DNA of 64,000 nucleotides from Scortum barcoo (GCA_023238725.1 CM041540.1:2879001-2943000); one strand, 5' to 3'; shown: positions 47,895 to 62,499, numbered from the stretch's first letter. Translations and numbers: made by a program. The notes: a model not told the origin generated them from the sequence alone.

Positions 47895-50597
47895 CTGTAA
47901 AACAGGAGGCAGAAGACAGAAGATTAAGAGCTTGGAAATTTCACCGTCTTTAGACCGATGACAGCCCTGTTTGTCATCTGCAGATGTGCGCTCTGAATTA
48001 CCTTTAGAGACAAAGTTTTATTTATTTGCACAAAATGAAATCAAGCAAAGGGAGTAAAATGATATATATAATATAGTAATATAGTGTTTCTATGCTGAGA
48101 AAACCTGCACAATGAAAATTTTTCAGAAGCTAAGAATAACCGCTTTGCTTTGCAGCGGAAAGATCTTCATTTTATCTGAAAAAATTAAAAATCAGCAAAA
48201 TTGCTGATACATGGTTTTCACCTGACAGGGACAAGTAATGTGCAGAGAAAGGGAGGGAAAAAATTAAAAAAGGGCAATCATCTCTGCCAAAACAGTGGAA
48301 AGCAATATTCACGAGACAAAAAGGAACATAGAAAAACACCCCCAAAAAAATTAGAGAGTTCAAATCAAACACACAATTACACGCTGTGAGCTGATTTTTA
48401 ACCAAATTAGAAAAAAAAGGACCCGAGTATCTGATTTAGAATAGATGAGGGTTAAAAAAAAAGTACAAAATGTCAATGTCTCGAGGCCGTCGAAGGGACG
48501 CGGAGATTCAGAGAGAGCCACACTAAGAAAAACCTTCTCGGGTTTGGGGGGGGGTCCTCAGCAGTTTCTTACAGCTCTCAGTGCTGTTTTACAGAGTGAT
48601 ACCCCTGAAACGTCACGCTGACCCCTAAATGTGGACGTTTAACGGCAAAAAGATGCAGCGACGGCTTTATCCAGGATGCCAAGTATGTCCACACTGCAGG
48701 ACTACGCTGATTTTATTGCTGGAAATGGAGAGCGACACACAAAACACAGCTACGCGCATCTGCAGCATTGCCACGAGATCTGCCGTTGCACGAGCCGCGC
48801 TGCTCTGTTTGTGTATGTTTGCACGCATGAACGAGTGGCGGGTAAGCAGCGTGCGGCGTGTTAATGTGAGCTTGTATGTGGTGGATTAGGCCTGCAGAAC
48901 CAGTACAGTCGACCTCCAGGTCCTCTAACAGGACACAGATGCTTACACGCCGATCGCTCTGCTTACATTTCCACATCTGGAACGCATACGAGATGGAGGT
49001 GAAGTGCTTTCTCCTCTTTTTTTTTTTTTTTTCCATCGCCGCGGAGCCACAAACACTTATCTTCGCAAAACACACCCGTCCGTCCACGTGTTTGGAATGC
49101 AAACATCGGGCGACGGCCGCGTCTTTCTCTCCTGGACGAATAAAAGGCAAGTTAAGACTTTCCAGAGCGAGGCCCCAGGAGATGACAACGGCACCCGGGA
49201 AGTGCGACACACACAAAAAAAACCACACGCACACACATCACTGCCATCAAGGCCTGTGGTCTATTTAAGATGGCTGAAAAACCAATTTAATGAAACCAAA
49301 GTCAATGGCTGTGCCGCTTTATTGCTCCACTTTCCCTTTTGTTATTCTCGGCAGGAGAGAGAAAGAGCATTATCTTAAGAGGCAAAAACAAAACAAAGCC
49401 AAATCCCAAGCTTGGTTAGCTGACAACACTAATACCACCCTATAAAACTCAGCGAGAGGAGGGAGAGAAAGAGCGAGGGAGGGAAGGAAGGAAGGAGGGA
49501 GGGAGGAGGAGAAAAAGGGGAGATATGGGGGGAAAAAAAAAGCATCCAGACCTTTGAACGCGGGCCATCCATCTTTTGCAGAAAGAGCCAAGGCGCTCAG
49601 CAGAAACGCCCAATTCTTTAAAGGACTTAAAGGACATGTCAAATACAAACGCCAGAGCCGGAGAAGGAGTCAACGAGCCAAACCCGTGCTAACAGTCCTC
49701 GGGGCAACAACCGCTCCTCGCTAAGCTGTCCGATAAATCGCGGAGGGGGGTGGCGGACGGGGAGGGCGGCCTCGGCGTAGTAAGGGAGCCCCAAGGGTGG
49801 CGGCTGATAAAGGTGGAGAGGGGAAAGGCATCGGCGACGCCAAGGAGCTACTGCCCCTATCACCGGCTGATGTTTAGGCACATCAACGGGAAGATGGCGG
49901 CGGTCGCTGGGTTCAGACTGCCGCACATCATCCCTTCGGCCTCCGACACACACAAACACAGAGCTGATGTGTGTGTGGAGGCAAAATCAAGGGAGAAAGA
50001 ATAGCTGGAGACAATCCCTCATTGTTGGCTGTTTATGTGAGGCCAGCGGGGACCGAGCGAGTCCACGAGACAATGGTCAGAGTCAGAGCAGCGCCTCGCC
50101 GTCCGCCCTGCGCTCCCCGCCGCCCCCCCCGGGATAAGACAATGAATGGCCTCACACGCTCGTCGGCCATAAGGCATACGGACGCTCACAGGAGTGTCTT
50201 GTGTGGACTCTTGTGCGTTTTCTCTCGAGGTGCTTTGGAAGCGGGCGACTCCACTCCACTACAAAGGAATGAGCGCCTCTTCCATCGCCCCCGTGGCCAA
50301 GACTGACAAGGTGTTATTGCAAGCAGACACAGCTTCCGCAAGCTGATGTGTGTGTGTGTTTGTGTGTGTGAAGCTCAGCAGGAGAGTGTCCTGGGGCTCG
50401 GATTAAGTCGTTGAGTGGATCCACTCCTGCCACGGCCTCTCCATCTCCCTCCCGCTTTCCCTCTTCTTCCTCTTCTTTTCTCTCTCTCCCTCTCAATTTG
50501 AGCCAATTGTTTGCCTTAATGGCTTAACTATTGCTTCCATCACTCTAGTCTCCCTGCAGCACAGGGCTGTGACTGAGGGCTGATCTACACCGTGAGG

Positions 50598-50617
50598 GTG
50601 TGTGTGTGTGTGTGTGT
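50598..50617. repeat. (GT)10 microsatellite
   Basis: An uninterrupted GT array, CA on the minus strand. Confidence 0.92.
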
Positions 50618-52000
50618 ATGCTCAGCCACACTGCAAAAAAAAAAAGTGTCTGGATAGGTCTTTGAAGCAGCTGCTGAGGGCTGTTATTCCCTCACCTCGC
50701 GCTCACATTAGACAGCAGGCTCGTTCATCCAAACTACAGCTGCACGACATTGACCATAAAACCTTACGACGCTTATTTATTTATTCATGCATCATCTTCT
50801 TTTTTTTTCATTTTCACATTGGCGGCGCCTCAGACCTCCCCCCTCTCTGTTGAAGGGAGCGTACCGGCGTCTCGGCAAACATGCTAATTGGCTCTCTTTC
50901 CCGACGGCGAGACGAGCAGTCCCGTATCGACGTGAGTAGCCTAGCTTAGCATAAAGGCCGGAGGAATGTGAAAACATGTAAAAAGTCTAAAATGAAAAAA
51001 CAGTGTTGTGAATACTGAGCCTCGCTGTTGTCCACCTGATTACATGCACATTAACCAAGTTCCTGTAAAATCCATGCATGCACACAGCGAGTTGGTCATC
51101 ACATTTCTGCTTTCTTTCCTCACTTTTGAACCACTTTTTCTGGACTGACAGCACAGTAAGATGGTAGATTTTGTACCCGGCAGGTACAATTTCACCTGAC
51201 AGTGCAAAAGTGTGTAAATTTTATTTAAGAAACTCTGATGTGTGTATATAATGATCAGAAAACAGCTAAACATCATTTTATAAAGTTGTTATGATGTTAG
51301 TCGACAAACACTTGCCACTTGTCCAGTATTTTCGTCCTTTATTTTTCTTTATTTTCGTCCTAGCTTTATTTTGGTCTGCACCAACTCCCGGTGGGAACAT
51401 CTGCTCGACTCTTAGGCTCACCAGCTAGTCGCTTTCTGAAGATACGCTGCTTAGCCGGTAGTTTTTGTATGATCAGAGCTTTTTGCAGAAGTGGCTCCAT
51501 GGAAAGAAGACTGGCGAGAGAGATGAAACCGAAGCAAAACTGTGGTGCTGAAGGCCGTAAATGCAAAACAATGAATCCAAAAAATGCTAAAAAGCAACAT
51601 AGAGCTGATATATCAACTCAGTGATTGTGTGCCAATCAATATGAGAGGCCCAACAATAAATAGTTAAGTATATATGGTGGAGAAATTTAGAAACACGAGC
51701 TCTGTCTCCATGGATGAGGAGCAAACAGTGACAGCGTTGAGCTACCTGGAACATATTAACGGGCCTCTGTTTGCCTTGTTCACAGCTGGAGTGCAACAGG
51801 AAGCCAGGTAGGAATGTGCAACAACAAAAAAAACAATGGCGGGAGAGCGATGGGGAGGGTGAGTGAGGTAGGCAGGAGTGGGAGAGAGAGGAGAGAGAGG
51901 GTGGAGGAGATGGATGCAGATGAGCCAGGTCTACGAGTAAGCACAGCTCAGAGCTCAGCATGGGCTCTCTCTGAAACCAGCCGCACGTACACACATTCAA

Positions 52001-52188
52001 ACACACACATATCGCACACATGCATACACACATATCGCACACACGCATACACACATATCGCACACACACATACACACATATCGCACACATGCATACACAC
52101 ATATCACACACATGCATACACACATATCACACACATATCACACACATGCATACACACATATCACACACATGCATACACACACAGGCTA
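52001..52188. repeat. 23-bp minisatellite, about 8 copies
   Basis: A unit of the form ATCGCACACATGCATACACA plus CAT repeats every 23 bases. The ATC anchors fall at 52011, 52034, 52057, 52080, 52103 and 52126, then after a half-length unit at 52137 and again at 52160. The first four copies have ATCG and the later ones ATCA, so the array has two sub-families. The long His/Thr-rich open frames across it are artefacts of the repeat. Confidence 0.92.
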
Positions 52189-55100
52189 CAGTTCAGGCTG
52201 GCTGCGTTGATCCCCCTGCTGTTTTTCCCTTCTGTTTCTGCTCTAAAACACACATCCTCGCTGACTCCCTTAACCCCTCAATTGCAGCACACACACATGC
52301 ACACACACATGCACACTTCAGTGGGTTCGTGGTAGGGCCGAGCTGTCGCACACTTCTTCTCATTGGCAGCGTGTTTGCAGGATGTGTAACGGTCCCACAG
52401 GGGAACTAATCTTGTTGACAAGCAGAGTGAGAAACATCAGTTCCCCCCCGAGGGAGCGGGGCGACCAAGGTCAGCTAAACACACGCACACATAAACACAC
52501 AACATGTTTACACACACACACAAACCTGGACAGTCACATAACCTCACACGTGCACACCTTGACAGATTCTCGCAAGAACTTTCACACGGACACAAAGAGA
52601 CACCAAATGTGGAGGATGCTGAAACAGAAGTGCTCACACAAACACACACACACACAAAGGCTGAGCTATACGTCAATATCACTTGCAGGGGAAATGCATC
52701 ATCACGATATAATCGCATCATATTATTGATTGCAAAATGTTGTTGACTATATCACTGACTGGGGTTCAAATTTACATTAAAAATAAAGATTATTTTTCCG
52801 TTTTTGTCCCCAAGTTCTGGTTTTTCCAATAAAAATGCAACGCTGGAATCAGATTCTGATGGCAGTCGGTGGGTGGTCTGATCAAACCACGACCCACACA
52901 GTCCTGATTAGATGAGTTTTTTTGAATGTTAAACACTTAAATGATACCTACATTTCTTTTTTTTTCTTTTTCACTTTGATTGTTGCTTGAATCATGAATA
53001 TTTAAAGCTGCAGTGAAAAAGTGTGAAGCCAGGTTTTCTGGCTTTAAATGGCCTCTCCTCCTCCTCCAAAACAACAAAACCCCACTTGAAGGCACAAGAT
53101 GGTCCCGAGAGGCGCCGACAAACCGACACCTGCACGCAAACGAGCAGAGAGACATCCACGTCTAGAAAAAAAACAAAAAAAACACACACATTATTCATTT
53201 CATAGTCCTGAATATTTTTTTCCGCGGCTGTATTGAACTGTAAACAAGATTAGCAACTTCGCCACAACACACCATAAGAGGCGTGCTCCTGAATCCCGCT
53301 CTGTAACTGATTTTGTCACCGGCAGCGCGAGGCGGATTAGTGACTCAAACTAAATGAGCGGCATACTGTATCGACTGATATATTTGGAGCGCTTTTAGTT
53401 TTTCCTGTAACCGAGTTACGGCGAGGTAAACCGGCTCCCGGGGGCCCTGTTGGAGCCAAACGAGGGAGTGTGATATTGCCTGTGATTCACTTGAACTTTA
53501 CAATAAGCAATATCCCGCCCACCTTGGGTACAGCAGTGGGACAACAGCCACCGGTGCACGCGGGTACGGCGTGTTTCATACGTTCATTATCAATATTTCT
53601 CTGCTGCGGGGCGAGAGGAGCTTTGATGGAGCTAGCATCTATGAATAACTGTGACCAGCTGAAGGAACTGGGTCTGTGCAAGACTTTATGATTGCCTTTA
53701 TGAGTGTATGTGTGTGTGTGTGTACGCATTTGTGGTCGCCATGGAGACGAGGCGGTACATGCGACGCGGGGAAACGATCAGATAAATGTCACAGCAGCTA
53801 ATGAAGCTGCACCGGTGCCCTGACGCTCAGCTAGCTCTGCGCTAACGAGCTGCCGCGCGCCCGCCGCCCACTAATGAGAGGAGACACACACAAGCACACA
53901 CACACACACACAGTATGTATACACACACACAGCATGAGGACAAACACACTGCCGCATGACACACGTGGATGCAAGTGAAATGGCTCTCATTTTGCTCCTT
54001 TCTGTCTCATATTTTCCTGCACGTAGAAAACACCGGAGGAGTCCACGCCGTTTCCACGGAAATAAAGCTGCCTTGTTGGATGCTGCAGCGTCGGGATCTG
54101 CGGCGAATAAAGCTGCCTTGACATGTACACTTGAATTATATTGCAAATGAATGTCGACAGTGTGGCGGTGAGGGATGAAGTGAATTCAGTCATTGCAGCA
54201 GATGTTTAAAAGACGTGGAGGGAAGTTGTCAGATTTGACCATGCTTCAGCACGGACACAGTTGAAAAAGCTCCAGAAAAACACAACGAGTGAACCTTATG
54301 TTTGGGCTGTTGGAGTCTAATTAATAGCTTTGACTTTTTTTGGGGTCTTTTGATTTTTATAGCAAAAACAATCCAGGACATTTTCAGTGTTTAAAACATC
54401 AGTCGAGCCAACTAATATTTTAAAATTTAAGGTGGAAACTCTCCTTTCTAGGCTGATAAAATACTATAATTTGCTAAGATATGTGGCTTATGACCTTCTT
54501 ATGAAATCTTTTGACTTTCTTTGCTGTTACAGCACAAACTCACAGGCAGGTTTGGTCACTTCTGATGGTTTAAATGACCTTTGTTTTGAAAAGTGTGACT
54601 TGGCCTCAAACCAATGAACGATTTGAATTGTGCATTTTTAGCTACATGTTCGAAAGCTAAACCTAAATAAATCCAAATATATTTTAATTTGACTAGCTTT
54701 GAGAATACAGAAGATCAACTGCATCTGTAGTTAAATCCTTTTTTATTCGAGTTCAGCAGCTCTGAGCACCCTCCATTTTCTATTTGCTTGCGTTCAGAAT
54801 AATCCGAGCATCGCACGAGGACCTTGTGGCGAGCAGTGTCCCCTTGCAGCGGGAAACACAACGGTGTTTGGAATAAAAAACCCAGGCAACTGTCACCTCA
54901 AACAGATCCCGTTCCCTCTGAATGCATTTTTCAGTGACAAAACACTAAAAAGGAAAAGAAACAACGAGTGACCATAAATAAAAGGACTGAATGACTGTAC
55001 GCGCATCACGGCCAAGAACTCAAAAGAAGAACTGAACACTTGAAAATCGGTCTCTTTCTTTTGTGTCTCTATTCATGCAGAAGGTATTTTTTTTTAACTA

Positions 55101-56394
55101 CAAATGCTTGTTTTTGATTAATCAGGTCCTTTCAAAGAGGATACAAATCTAGTTTACACCCCGTCTGTGTGTTATTTCATTTTTATCTCATTTAAGAGGG
55201 GACAATGCGCATTAATTAACATGAGGCCCGTCGCGTAGATTTATCCTTAAAGGCCGATTCTCATCCTGGCATAAAAACATCGACACACAAAAAGAGCACA
55301 GGCGAAAGGTAATGCGGCGATATAACAGCCCCTCTTGATCGTCACGGTGTATTTAAATTGTGTGCCGCCGCTGCCTCCTGCACTCGCGCAAACTCCCCAC
55401 GTACTTGAGAAACAGCGAGGTGAAGAGCGCTGTCACATGCGGAGGAGGAGATCCGCTCAGAGTGGAGCTGAACCCTGAACCGTAGAGGAGTGCCATCTGC
55501 ATTATACACAGCACCGTGCACGTGTTAGAAGACTGAAGACCTTTGGATCTAAAGAAACACTCGATAGGGTCGTGTTATTGTTGGTGCAAGGTCTAGTGCT
55601 GCAACAACAAATCATGTATATGTATGATGAACACTTTCGACTGTATCGTAAAGTTGTAGATTCCTGGATGTCATTGCTTTCCATTCATTTCTAAGGGTCA
55701 TCACTTTGCACAAGAGTCTAATAAATCAATTAATCCAGAGCTAAAACCGATTAGCTGAGCTTACAGTGATGGAAAGTGTTCGCTTCTTTCTAATGTACTT
55801 ATAGATATATTGATTTTTAGTGTTCAGCTGATGAATCCATAAATAATTCAGTAAAATAACGCCATGGTGTGTGTATTTACTCTTCAGATGAACTTTTATT
55901 GGAGGTTAAACCGAAGCGGGACAGTGTGAAACGTCTTTCCTGCCGCCTCCTATAAATGAATAAGGATACAAATTTGATCTGATCGCCGAATATCAATAGA
56001 TCCGTATCCGCTGGGAGCGTGGGTGCGCTACGATCGGCGTGTTTACCGGGGGGATGAGGAGATTCTCTCATTGGAAAAATTGAAAAAGCGGGCTTAATGG
56101 TGGCACCGTGGGGAAGGTCGCGGGGGTCGCTGGGATCGATGGTCTTATTTCTCCCAGGTGGGGCTGCGAGAGGGCGAGATTTCACGCACATCTGGACACC
56201 AACTTTTCAAGCTTGCACAACTGAAGAAGATAAAAATATTTCCACAAAAAGAATGAAGTGGCCTTGATGTTTTCCTATTTTGTATTTTGGAAAAACCTGC
56301 CTCAGTTTGTCCCACTTCTACTTCAGCAGTGCACTTTCTAGAATTATCTCCCTAAAATTATGCTTTCTAACACACGTCAGCCCGACCTGGAGTG

Positions 56395-56425
56395 TCTGTG
56401 TGTGTTTATGTGTGTGTGTGTGTGT
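56395..56425. repeat. Interrupted GT microsatellite
   Basis: GT runs interrupted by TTA and CT, CA-rich on the minus strand. Confidence 0.85.
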
Positions 56426-57229
56426 AATGTGTAAATGTGTGCGGCACGTGATAGAGGAAAAGGAAGGGGAAAGGGAATTAGAGCATCTTAAAGCCTCAAC
56501 ACCAGATTGGTCAAATCCAGGCAGCAGCAGCAGCAAAAATTCCTCCCTAATCTTTTAGCACACTTCCTCTCTTCTCCTTCCTTACCCCCCGTCCCCTCAT
56601 CCCTATCTTGTTGCTATGGGAACAGCAGTGTCGGAGGGCGCATGGGTAGCCGGGGGTACCGGGTGTTGGGGCTGGCAGGTGTCTTCTTGGATGACAGCGC
56701 ACACACACTGTCGCCCTTTGACTCTTTGTTAGATTTCAGTGTATCACCTGTGTGTGTGTGTGTTATTTTCTTATCTCTTGCTGGAAAAAGTCTTCAGCTC
56801 ACTGTCTCTCCTTCTCCATCACCCCCCGTCTCTCTCTCTCTCTTTCAATCTCTCAATCTCTCATGTTTGCGGGCTTAATGAGAAACAGCTTGTTTGTGGT
56901 GTGAGTTTCCGTGCGTGCGTGGCCGTGCGTGCGTGCGTCCGCGCCGCGATGAAATGGCAGCGGCTCTGATTGTCTGGCATTGCACTGCGGCCCCGCATTC
57001 TGCCAAAAGTCATCATCTGTCTCGCCGACGGGGATGATGGCCCATTTGACTAATGCTTCTCCACAAAACAGGCCAACAATGCTGATCCAACTAACAGAAG
57101 AAAGAGCAGGAAAAGGGAGGGGGGTTGGAAATTGAGAAGGGGTTGGTGGCGGGATGGGGGTGGGGGTGGGGCGATCATATTAGGTTGGTACCGCTTCAAT
57201 TCAACCAAACCAGATTTGGGACGCTGGTC

Positions 57230-57257
57230 AAAAAAAAAAAAAAAAAAAAAAAAAAAA
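57230..57257. repeat. A28 homopolymer
   Basis: Twenty-eight consecutive A on the plus strand. No adjacent retroelement body or target-site duplication is evident, so a processed copy cannot be claimed. Confidence 0.95.
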
Positions 57258-57837
57258 GAAGTCACCGGGGCCTTTAGAGCATCCTTTGACTGTGTGTTTT
57301 TGTGTGTGTGTTTTTTTTCCAGTGAATCCTGTTTTGTGTACCTGTGTAACACCTCCGCCGCTGTGCCCCTGCTCGAACAATAAAAATAAATTCCCCCCCG
57401 GTGTGTTTCATGCACATCGGTCGTGACACCTCTAAAGGGGACGACTGAGCAGAAACCACAGGGTAGAGGCAGAAAATGGCGTAATAAGGGGCAGCGGAGA
57501 GAGACAAAGGAAAAACAGAGGGCGGTGGGGGGGAGAATGGCAGCCGGTTGTCAGCGACAAAACGCTGGCTGACTTAACAACGTGGGTGCATTTGTCGAAA
57601 CCGGCCCCGGCACAATTACGTCCCATTGTGAGCAAACCTCGGCGCCATTTGCGGCACAAAGGTTACCGGAAGCCCGGATGTCGCCTCTATTACCATTTGG
57701 CATGGCGAGGCTGCTGTTTTCTGTTTTCATAAGCGGCGCCAATAAAAGCCACGTGGTCTTGTTGGGTTCCCGCGGCGAGGACGGACAGAAACCTGTGCCT
57801 CTCGAAGCTTTAATAAACCGCCATTACCGCTCTTTAT

Positions 57838-57860
57838 ACACACACACACACACACACACA
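57838..57860. repeat. (AC)11 microsatellite
   Basis: An uninterrupted AC array with a complementary GT array at 57985-58003. Confidence 0.94.
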
Positions 57861-57984
57861 TATGACCTCAAGCATGAGCCGTGGGGTGGAAGGGGAAGTG
57901 AAGAGGTGAAGTTGAACACGGCGGAGACAGACAGCCAGGGGAAACCTACTTATTGGCCTGCATAGGAAGTGGCAGTGTTTCCTC

Positions 57985-58003
57985 TGTGTGTGTGTGTGTG
58001 TGT
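57985..58003. repeat. (TG)9 microsatellite
   Basis: A short TG array complementary to the AC array 124 bases to its left. Confidence 0.92.
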
Positions 58004-59412
58004 TGCTGCATGAAAAAAAAAAGAAAAAAAAAGAAGAAGCCCAGCGGCGCGAGGCAACTTTTCTCTTCGAGGACACATCTGCAAGCTCTTGCTCGTACTG
58101 TAATTTCCCTCGTACATCATTTCATGGTGGCTGCAGCCGAGTGTGTTTTGTGCGTTTGACCTCGGGTTCCCTTTAGATACACGGTGCAACACGGGCATTT
58201 TGTCCACATGTACGAGGCATTCTTCAGCATCTCTCTCTCACACACACACACATTGGATTGAGCGGCCCGGGCTGCTATCCAGCGTCTCCGTGCTGCCAAG
58301 TCCATCCGCTCGTTTTTCCCTTCGTCCCTCAGTTTCTTTCTTTCTTTTCTTGCCACTTTTTTTTTCCTTTTTATGACTCCCTTTCACTTTTTCACTTGTG
58401 TCTCGGGACATCTAATATTTTGAAACATCAACACAGACATCAGTGGTTTTTAATCCAATGGAAACATGACGTATATAATTTCATTTCCCTCTCGGAAAAG
58501 GAGAAAATCCAACACAAATTACCTTCCCTCTCTCAAATTCTTGGTCTTTTAGGAGCAACGGAGCAAACATCAGGTCAGTCAGAACTGAACAAATGTCACA
58601 GCAAGTCTTTGCAAACCCACCCTCAGCTGAGAAAAGTCAAATCTGTGCGCAAATAAAATGCAGAAAATAATCTTTTCAGTCGAGAAAAGTCAAAGAAAAG
58701 TCTCAAATTTAAGTCAGCTGCCAAGAAAATGCACCTCTTTTGTTCTTAGTACATAATTAAGTGTCAGCTTTTACTTTGATAAATCGGAGAGTCATCGGCT
58801 GCCAAACACCTTTAAAATCTTGTGCAGCTGATTTCAGAGACGACCTCACTTTGTGTTTCGCAGCCATGAAGAGTTGAAGAGTGACAAAATGCCCCCCCCC
58901 CACCTCTAACACAAACTATCTTTCACGTCACTCATCTGCCCCCTCCCTCTCTCTCTATATGCTCGTCTGATTCCTTAAGCGTGCCGTCAGCATTAAGGAG
59001 GAAATCACTTGCACATTGCGGCCCCTGCGATTTCCAATAACTCTGCTCCGTAAAATTACAACAATTCACACTCTGGGCCAAGTTTATAGTTGGGGTGGGG
59101 AGGCGAAGGGGGGATGGGACACCTTTGGTCTGTGTTACCTGCCTCCCGGACTTAAAGTGTCTCCAGGAGAGGGGGCCGCAAGAGCCCACCGCAGTGTGAT
59201 TATGCCTCTAATGTGGTACAGGAGGAGGGGTGTGGGGGGAGGAGGGCGGGGCAGAGAGGAGCGGTGATAGCATTAAGGGATATTAGGGCGGGTGGGGTGT
59301 TCATTTTCATTAGGTTTTATGGGTTGGAAAAACATTGTCATGCATACCAATTAGCGCTGGAACAGATGGCTCAATATGGTTAGTATGTTTCGTCACACAC
59401 ACACGAACCTGA

Positions 59413-59414
<2 letters not shown>

Positions 59415-59444
<30 letters not shown>
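59415..59444. repeat. (GT)15 microsatellite
   Basis: An uninterrupted GT array. Confidence 0.95.
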
Positions 59445-59447
<3 letters not shown>

Positions 59448-60754
59448 TGAAGCTGAAGGCCTGACGGTAACAATCCAGACGACGACATCAGGGCCGGTCA
59501 ACTGGAGGAGAGAGTTCAGCCTGACAGCTGTTTTGAGAGAAAACCGTCCTCTCTCCTCCCTCCTTTCCTTTCTCCTTTCCTTTTTTTTTTCTTTTTTTTT
59601 GCCCTCCCTCCCTTCCCCCCTCCTTGGTTTCCTTTTCCTTTCTGCCTCTTGCATCCCAGGTCGGGACCTCTCGAGCAAAATCAAACCTGGATCAGTCTGT
59701 TCAACAGTCTCTCAGAGGAGGCAGCCATATGCTGACATATGCTGATGGAGAGGAGAGCGGGGAGAGAGGGATGGCCTCATTATGCGTGTGTGTGTATGTG
59801 TGTGTGTGTGAGATCCCAAACACACACCTCAAACCGACACAAAAGTCTGACCGAAAATGATTTTTGAGGGTCAAAAACTCTACAGCTCTGATATTCAGCA
59901 TCTTACATTTTCTCTCTTTTTCAGGGTTTCGCGTCAGCATTTCCTCCGAAGAAGCAGTTAGGCCGTCAGGAGACACTCACACCGAGGGAATAATCATAAA
60001 ATATCCCACACAATAACGACCCTAATCAATATAATAATGAACAATATGCTTCTTTCCATTTAGTCAGCAGTCTTTGCCACACGTGAGCTGCTTTTTTATC
60101 AATTTTACAATACTAACATGACATAAAAAAGTAAAATACCCATCATATCAGACAGACAGCTCAGTATCCAAACTATAAAGCTTATCGGCCACCAGAGGGA
60201 AGAAAATCATCCGAACAAACGGATACACCCGCCGTTATTTCTCCACCTTCATTCATCTTGGAGCCCCGTTTTGGTTTCTACCGAGCCGTTAAAGGCCGCG
60301 TTCACACCGGCTGGCGACGCCGGCTGATGACCGAACTGCGCTAAAGTAAATGTGCCATAAAAACCGAGGTGAACAGAGGCTCCATTAAAACGCAGAGTCG
60401 GACAATAACTCCACAATAAGACAACGTTTGGGTCCATGAGTCCAACGCTAATATCAGAAGTATTGATTCATGCAGGTTTAAATGGTCGATCCACGCCAAA
60501 TAAGAAAACATTGACTCTGTGTGTGTTTTTTACTTGTGTGTGTCTGGCTTTTATTTTTATTAGCTCTCATTGAAAGTGCTTTCTTGCAGGAGAAAAGCGA
60601 GGTTGGTGGATTATCAGGGACAGCGCTCCTGGAAAGATGCCGTTAAATTTTATTTTATTTTTTTGGAGTGCAAGTTTTCAATGTTTCCTTTCACCTCCTT
60701 TGTGTTGAGGTGGCAGCTGCAATCTCGGAGACAGATATCTCGAAAAGCTGAATT

Positions 60755-60774
60755 AAAAAAAAAAAAAAAAAAAA
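60755..60774. repeat. A20 homopolymer
   Basis: Twenty consecutive A on the plus strand, with no recognisable element attached. Confidence 0.95.
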
Positions 60775-61637
60775 CGTGTGCATGGAAAGATATTACTGGA
60801 GGCAAAGTCAGAAAAGATTTTTTTCTTGTTTTTTATAAATTGAGTGAATCGGCCTTTTAACACCCACCCACGCGACCCAAACCCCCCCCTCTTTTGTACG
60901 ACTCCTTCCTCATCTCTCGTCCACCGCCGCCCTCTCGCTCCTGTTCGAGCGGGGCGGGTACAGGTGCGCCTCCCCGCCCCCCCACCCTCGCTCCAGAGAC
61001 ATTACACTAGCAAACACTTTAGCTGCGGCGTTAGCCACGGCTCAGTGAGTCTGAATGGGGACACGCTAACAGGCTAGCGCTGCAGCCCCGGAGCCCATTG
61101 ATCTGTGCTGCTCACTAATAACAGGCAGCAGAGACTCCCCGGCTCTCAGGGGCCATTAGGATGCATGAGTGGGAACCGTGCTAAATGGGACAATACACAG
61201 AGGTGTGTACAAGGGTAAATACACTCCAGTTTATATGGAGAGGCAGATACACTGCAGGTAAGCTCGACTAACTCCTTTGGCTAACCTTGGCATCGCTTCA
61301 CTCGGAGTGTTTGTCTTTTTTGCACGTGCGTGCGTGTGCGCCGTGATACAGGGATTAAGTGCGGCGTTACAGCATGACCGAGGTTTCTATATTTAGGGTC
61401 GTGCTGTTACATTTCCGAGCCATTATCTGGACCTGTGGGGACAAGCAGGGATTTCAGCACGGCGGAAAACACACACACAGACGTGCACACACACACACGA
61501 ATACACAATGTGTGTGTGTGGTGTATTTCGGTGCACAGGCAGACCTACATTCGATGTCCTATCTCCTGAACAGTAAGAGGAGAGAAATGGAGAGGCCCTG
61601 TCTGCTCTCCATCCCTCTAAATGTTTAATGAACCATC

Positions 61638-61669
61638 TCCCTCTCTCTCTCTGTCTCTCTCTCTCTCTC
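61638..61669. repeat. (CT)n microsatellite
   Basis: A CT array with one G interruption. A short CTGT run follows at about 61700-61715. Confidence 0.93.
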
Positions 61670-62499
61670 GCCCTCACCCATCATCCCTGCTTCATCCTTG
61701 TTTGTCTGTCTGTCTCTTCCTGCGGGCTAACAGACGCCGCATATCGGTCGCAGACGAGGTCTGAATGCTGACGAGGCTGGGGAGGAAGGAGGAGGAGGAG
61801 GAAGGCTCATCTGCATCTCATTTTCCCCCTCCGTGACTCAGCCTCCCCCTCTGGCCCGGATCCAGCCCCCCTTCGTCGCCAAACACATCATTTGTTCTCA
61901 CTCAACTTTTCACTTGATGTTTGATATTTTCTTCCCCCCACCCTCCCTTGGCAGCGTTTTCCTCTGACGGGACAGTTTGAGGTTGATGTGCTAGCTTGTT
62001 TGTGTGTGTTTCCGTGTTCGCCACACGAGGGAAGCGTGCGACGGCGGCGATCCAGCTCCAAAGTGCTTCTAATGTAACTGGCAAACACTTCTGGCACGAG
62101 GGAAAGATGTGAAAATGCTGCGGTGCTATTTGTGAACTCCGTCGTCACAGCTGTTCGTATTTAGACAACAAGATTTGGCTGCGCGGGATAAACGCTGCTC
62201 TGTTTTATTAGGGCCTAATCTACTCCACTCGTCTTTATCTCTTAATTCTGAAGGAGCTGTCTTTATCTCTTTTTTTTTTTTTAATACCTGTTCTGAATAA
62301 GCTGCTTTTACCTGTTAAACAGCTTCGGCAAATCTGTTTTTTTGTCTGTTAATCCAGTCTGAAACGATTGTTTACAGGTTAAACTGTTAATCTTCGCCCG
62401 CTGACGGCTAAATTGGAAAATCTGTCACAGATTTAGTGAGCGCACGGTGGTCAAATTAAAGAGGCCGGATCCAGGTGGCGGATGAAGACTTCACCTGAC

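Noticed and set aside
48713..49268. 173-codon minus-strand and 130-codon plus-strand open frames
   Set aside because: They include homopolymer and CA-array translations and match nothing recognisable. They are probably chance overlaps.
51814..52409. Open frames of 129-173 codons rich in His and Thr
   Set aside because: They read through the 23-bp CA-rich minisatellite; the repeat explains the absence of stops.
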